From Chloroflexota bacterium (lineage in GTDB: Bacteria; Chloroflexota; Limnocylindria; Limnocylindrales; CSP1-4), in NCBI GenBank assembly GCA_003157175.1, contig PMIQ01000045.1:1-5015 (forward strand): DNA of 5,015 bases, in the 5' to 3' direction. Numbering within the stretch: the first letter of the stretch is position 1; the number at the start of each line of letters is the position of its first letter. Positions 4,947-5,015 of the stretch are shown here, piece after piece. A model generated the notes under the pieces. The model worked only from the letters and a program-made list of their open reading frames with translations. It was not told the DNA's origin and ran no database searches. The position numbers and the translations under genes are program-made.

Positions 4947-5015
4947 GTGGCAAAGGCCAACAACATCCTGGAAACCATCGGCAACACCGCCGAGCTCCGC
5001 ATCAACAAGCTCTTC
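4947..5015 (+). CDS. cysK: Cysteine synthase A (O-acetylserine sulfhydrylase), N-terminus only
   Basis: Only 23 codons are present before the right edge. The GTG start has GAGGAG 6 nt upstream. ILETIGNTAELRINKLF matches the conserved start of PLP-dependent cysteine synthases, usually IGNTPLVRLN; here the Pro after Thr is Ala. The PLP lysine and the sulfide-site motifs lie beyond the window. The enzyme would convert O-acetylserine and sulfide to cysteine, directly using the CysE product. The 25-bp gap after cysE and the same orientation indicate one operon. A cystathionine beta-synthase-like relative cannot be fully ruled out from so little sequence. Confidence 0.85.
   Translation, partial: MAKANNILETIGNTAELRINKLF

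Noticed and set aside
4091..5008. Long minus-strand open frame across cysE and the start of cysK.
   Set aside because: It is an antisense shadow from high GC content. The plus-strand frame has clear CysE motifs.

Overview
This is a GC-rich bacterial window, roughly two-thirds G+C. The proteins suggest Chloroflexota, possibly the Limnocylindria side, or another high-GC lineage. The reasons are a secreted lamin-tail-domain protein, the style of the DnaE2 C-terminus, an EpsC-type serine acetyltransferase, and frequent GTG starts. This placement is by eye and tentative.

Layout. (1) 1-734, minus: a secreted lamin-tail-domain (LTD) protein whose C-terminus runs off the left edge. (2) 735-1027: a divergent intergenic region with a 12-bp imperfect direct repeat and interlocking inverted repeats. 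(3) 1028-1759, plus: an uncharacterised membrane protein with four predicted transmembrane segments. It converges, with a 6-bp gap, on (4) 1766-2410, minus: the C-terminal remnant of an error-prone DNA polymerase (dnaE2/imuC). This remnant has lost its catalytic part and probably an internal stretch as well. (5) 2464-2539, plus: tRNA-Ala(CGC). Its promoter lies where the rest of dnaE2 would have been, and a terminator at 2555-2588 follows it. (6) 2603-3370, minus: a secreted lipoprotein that converges on the same terminator. (7) 3371-3695: no gene seen. (8) 3696-5015, plus: a cysteine-synthesis unit made of a promoter, a 19-codon leader peptide containing Cys-Leu-Cys, an intrinsic terminator, cysE, and the first 23 codons of cysK.

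The most interesting part is the leader of cysE. A sigma70-like promoter (3696-3725) places the transcription start at or next to an ATG at 3732, so the small ORF MDSHSYTCLCPRRRPRRKR would be translated leaderless. An intrinsic terminator lies 46 nt after its stop. A 9-nt segment inside the small ORF (3770-3778) is perfectly complementary to 3834-3842, which includes much of the terminator's 5' arm. This is the arrangement expected of a cysteine-sensing ribosome-mediated attenuator. Stalling at the Cys codons would free the antiterminator segment, and reading on to the stop would cover it. The genes it would control, cysE and cysK, convert serine to O-acetylserine and then to cysteine. The features are visible in the sequence; the mechanism is inferred.
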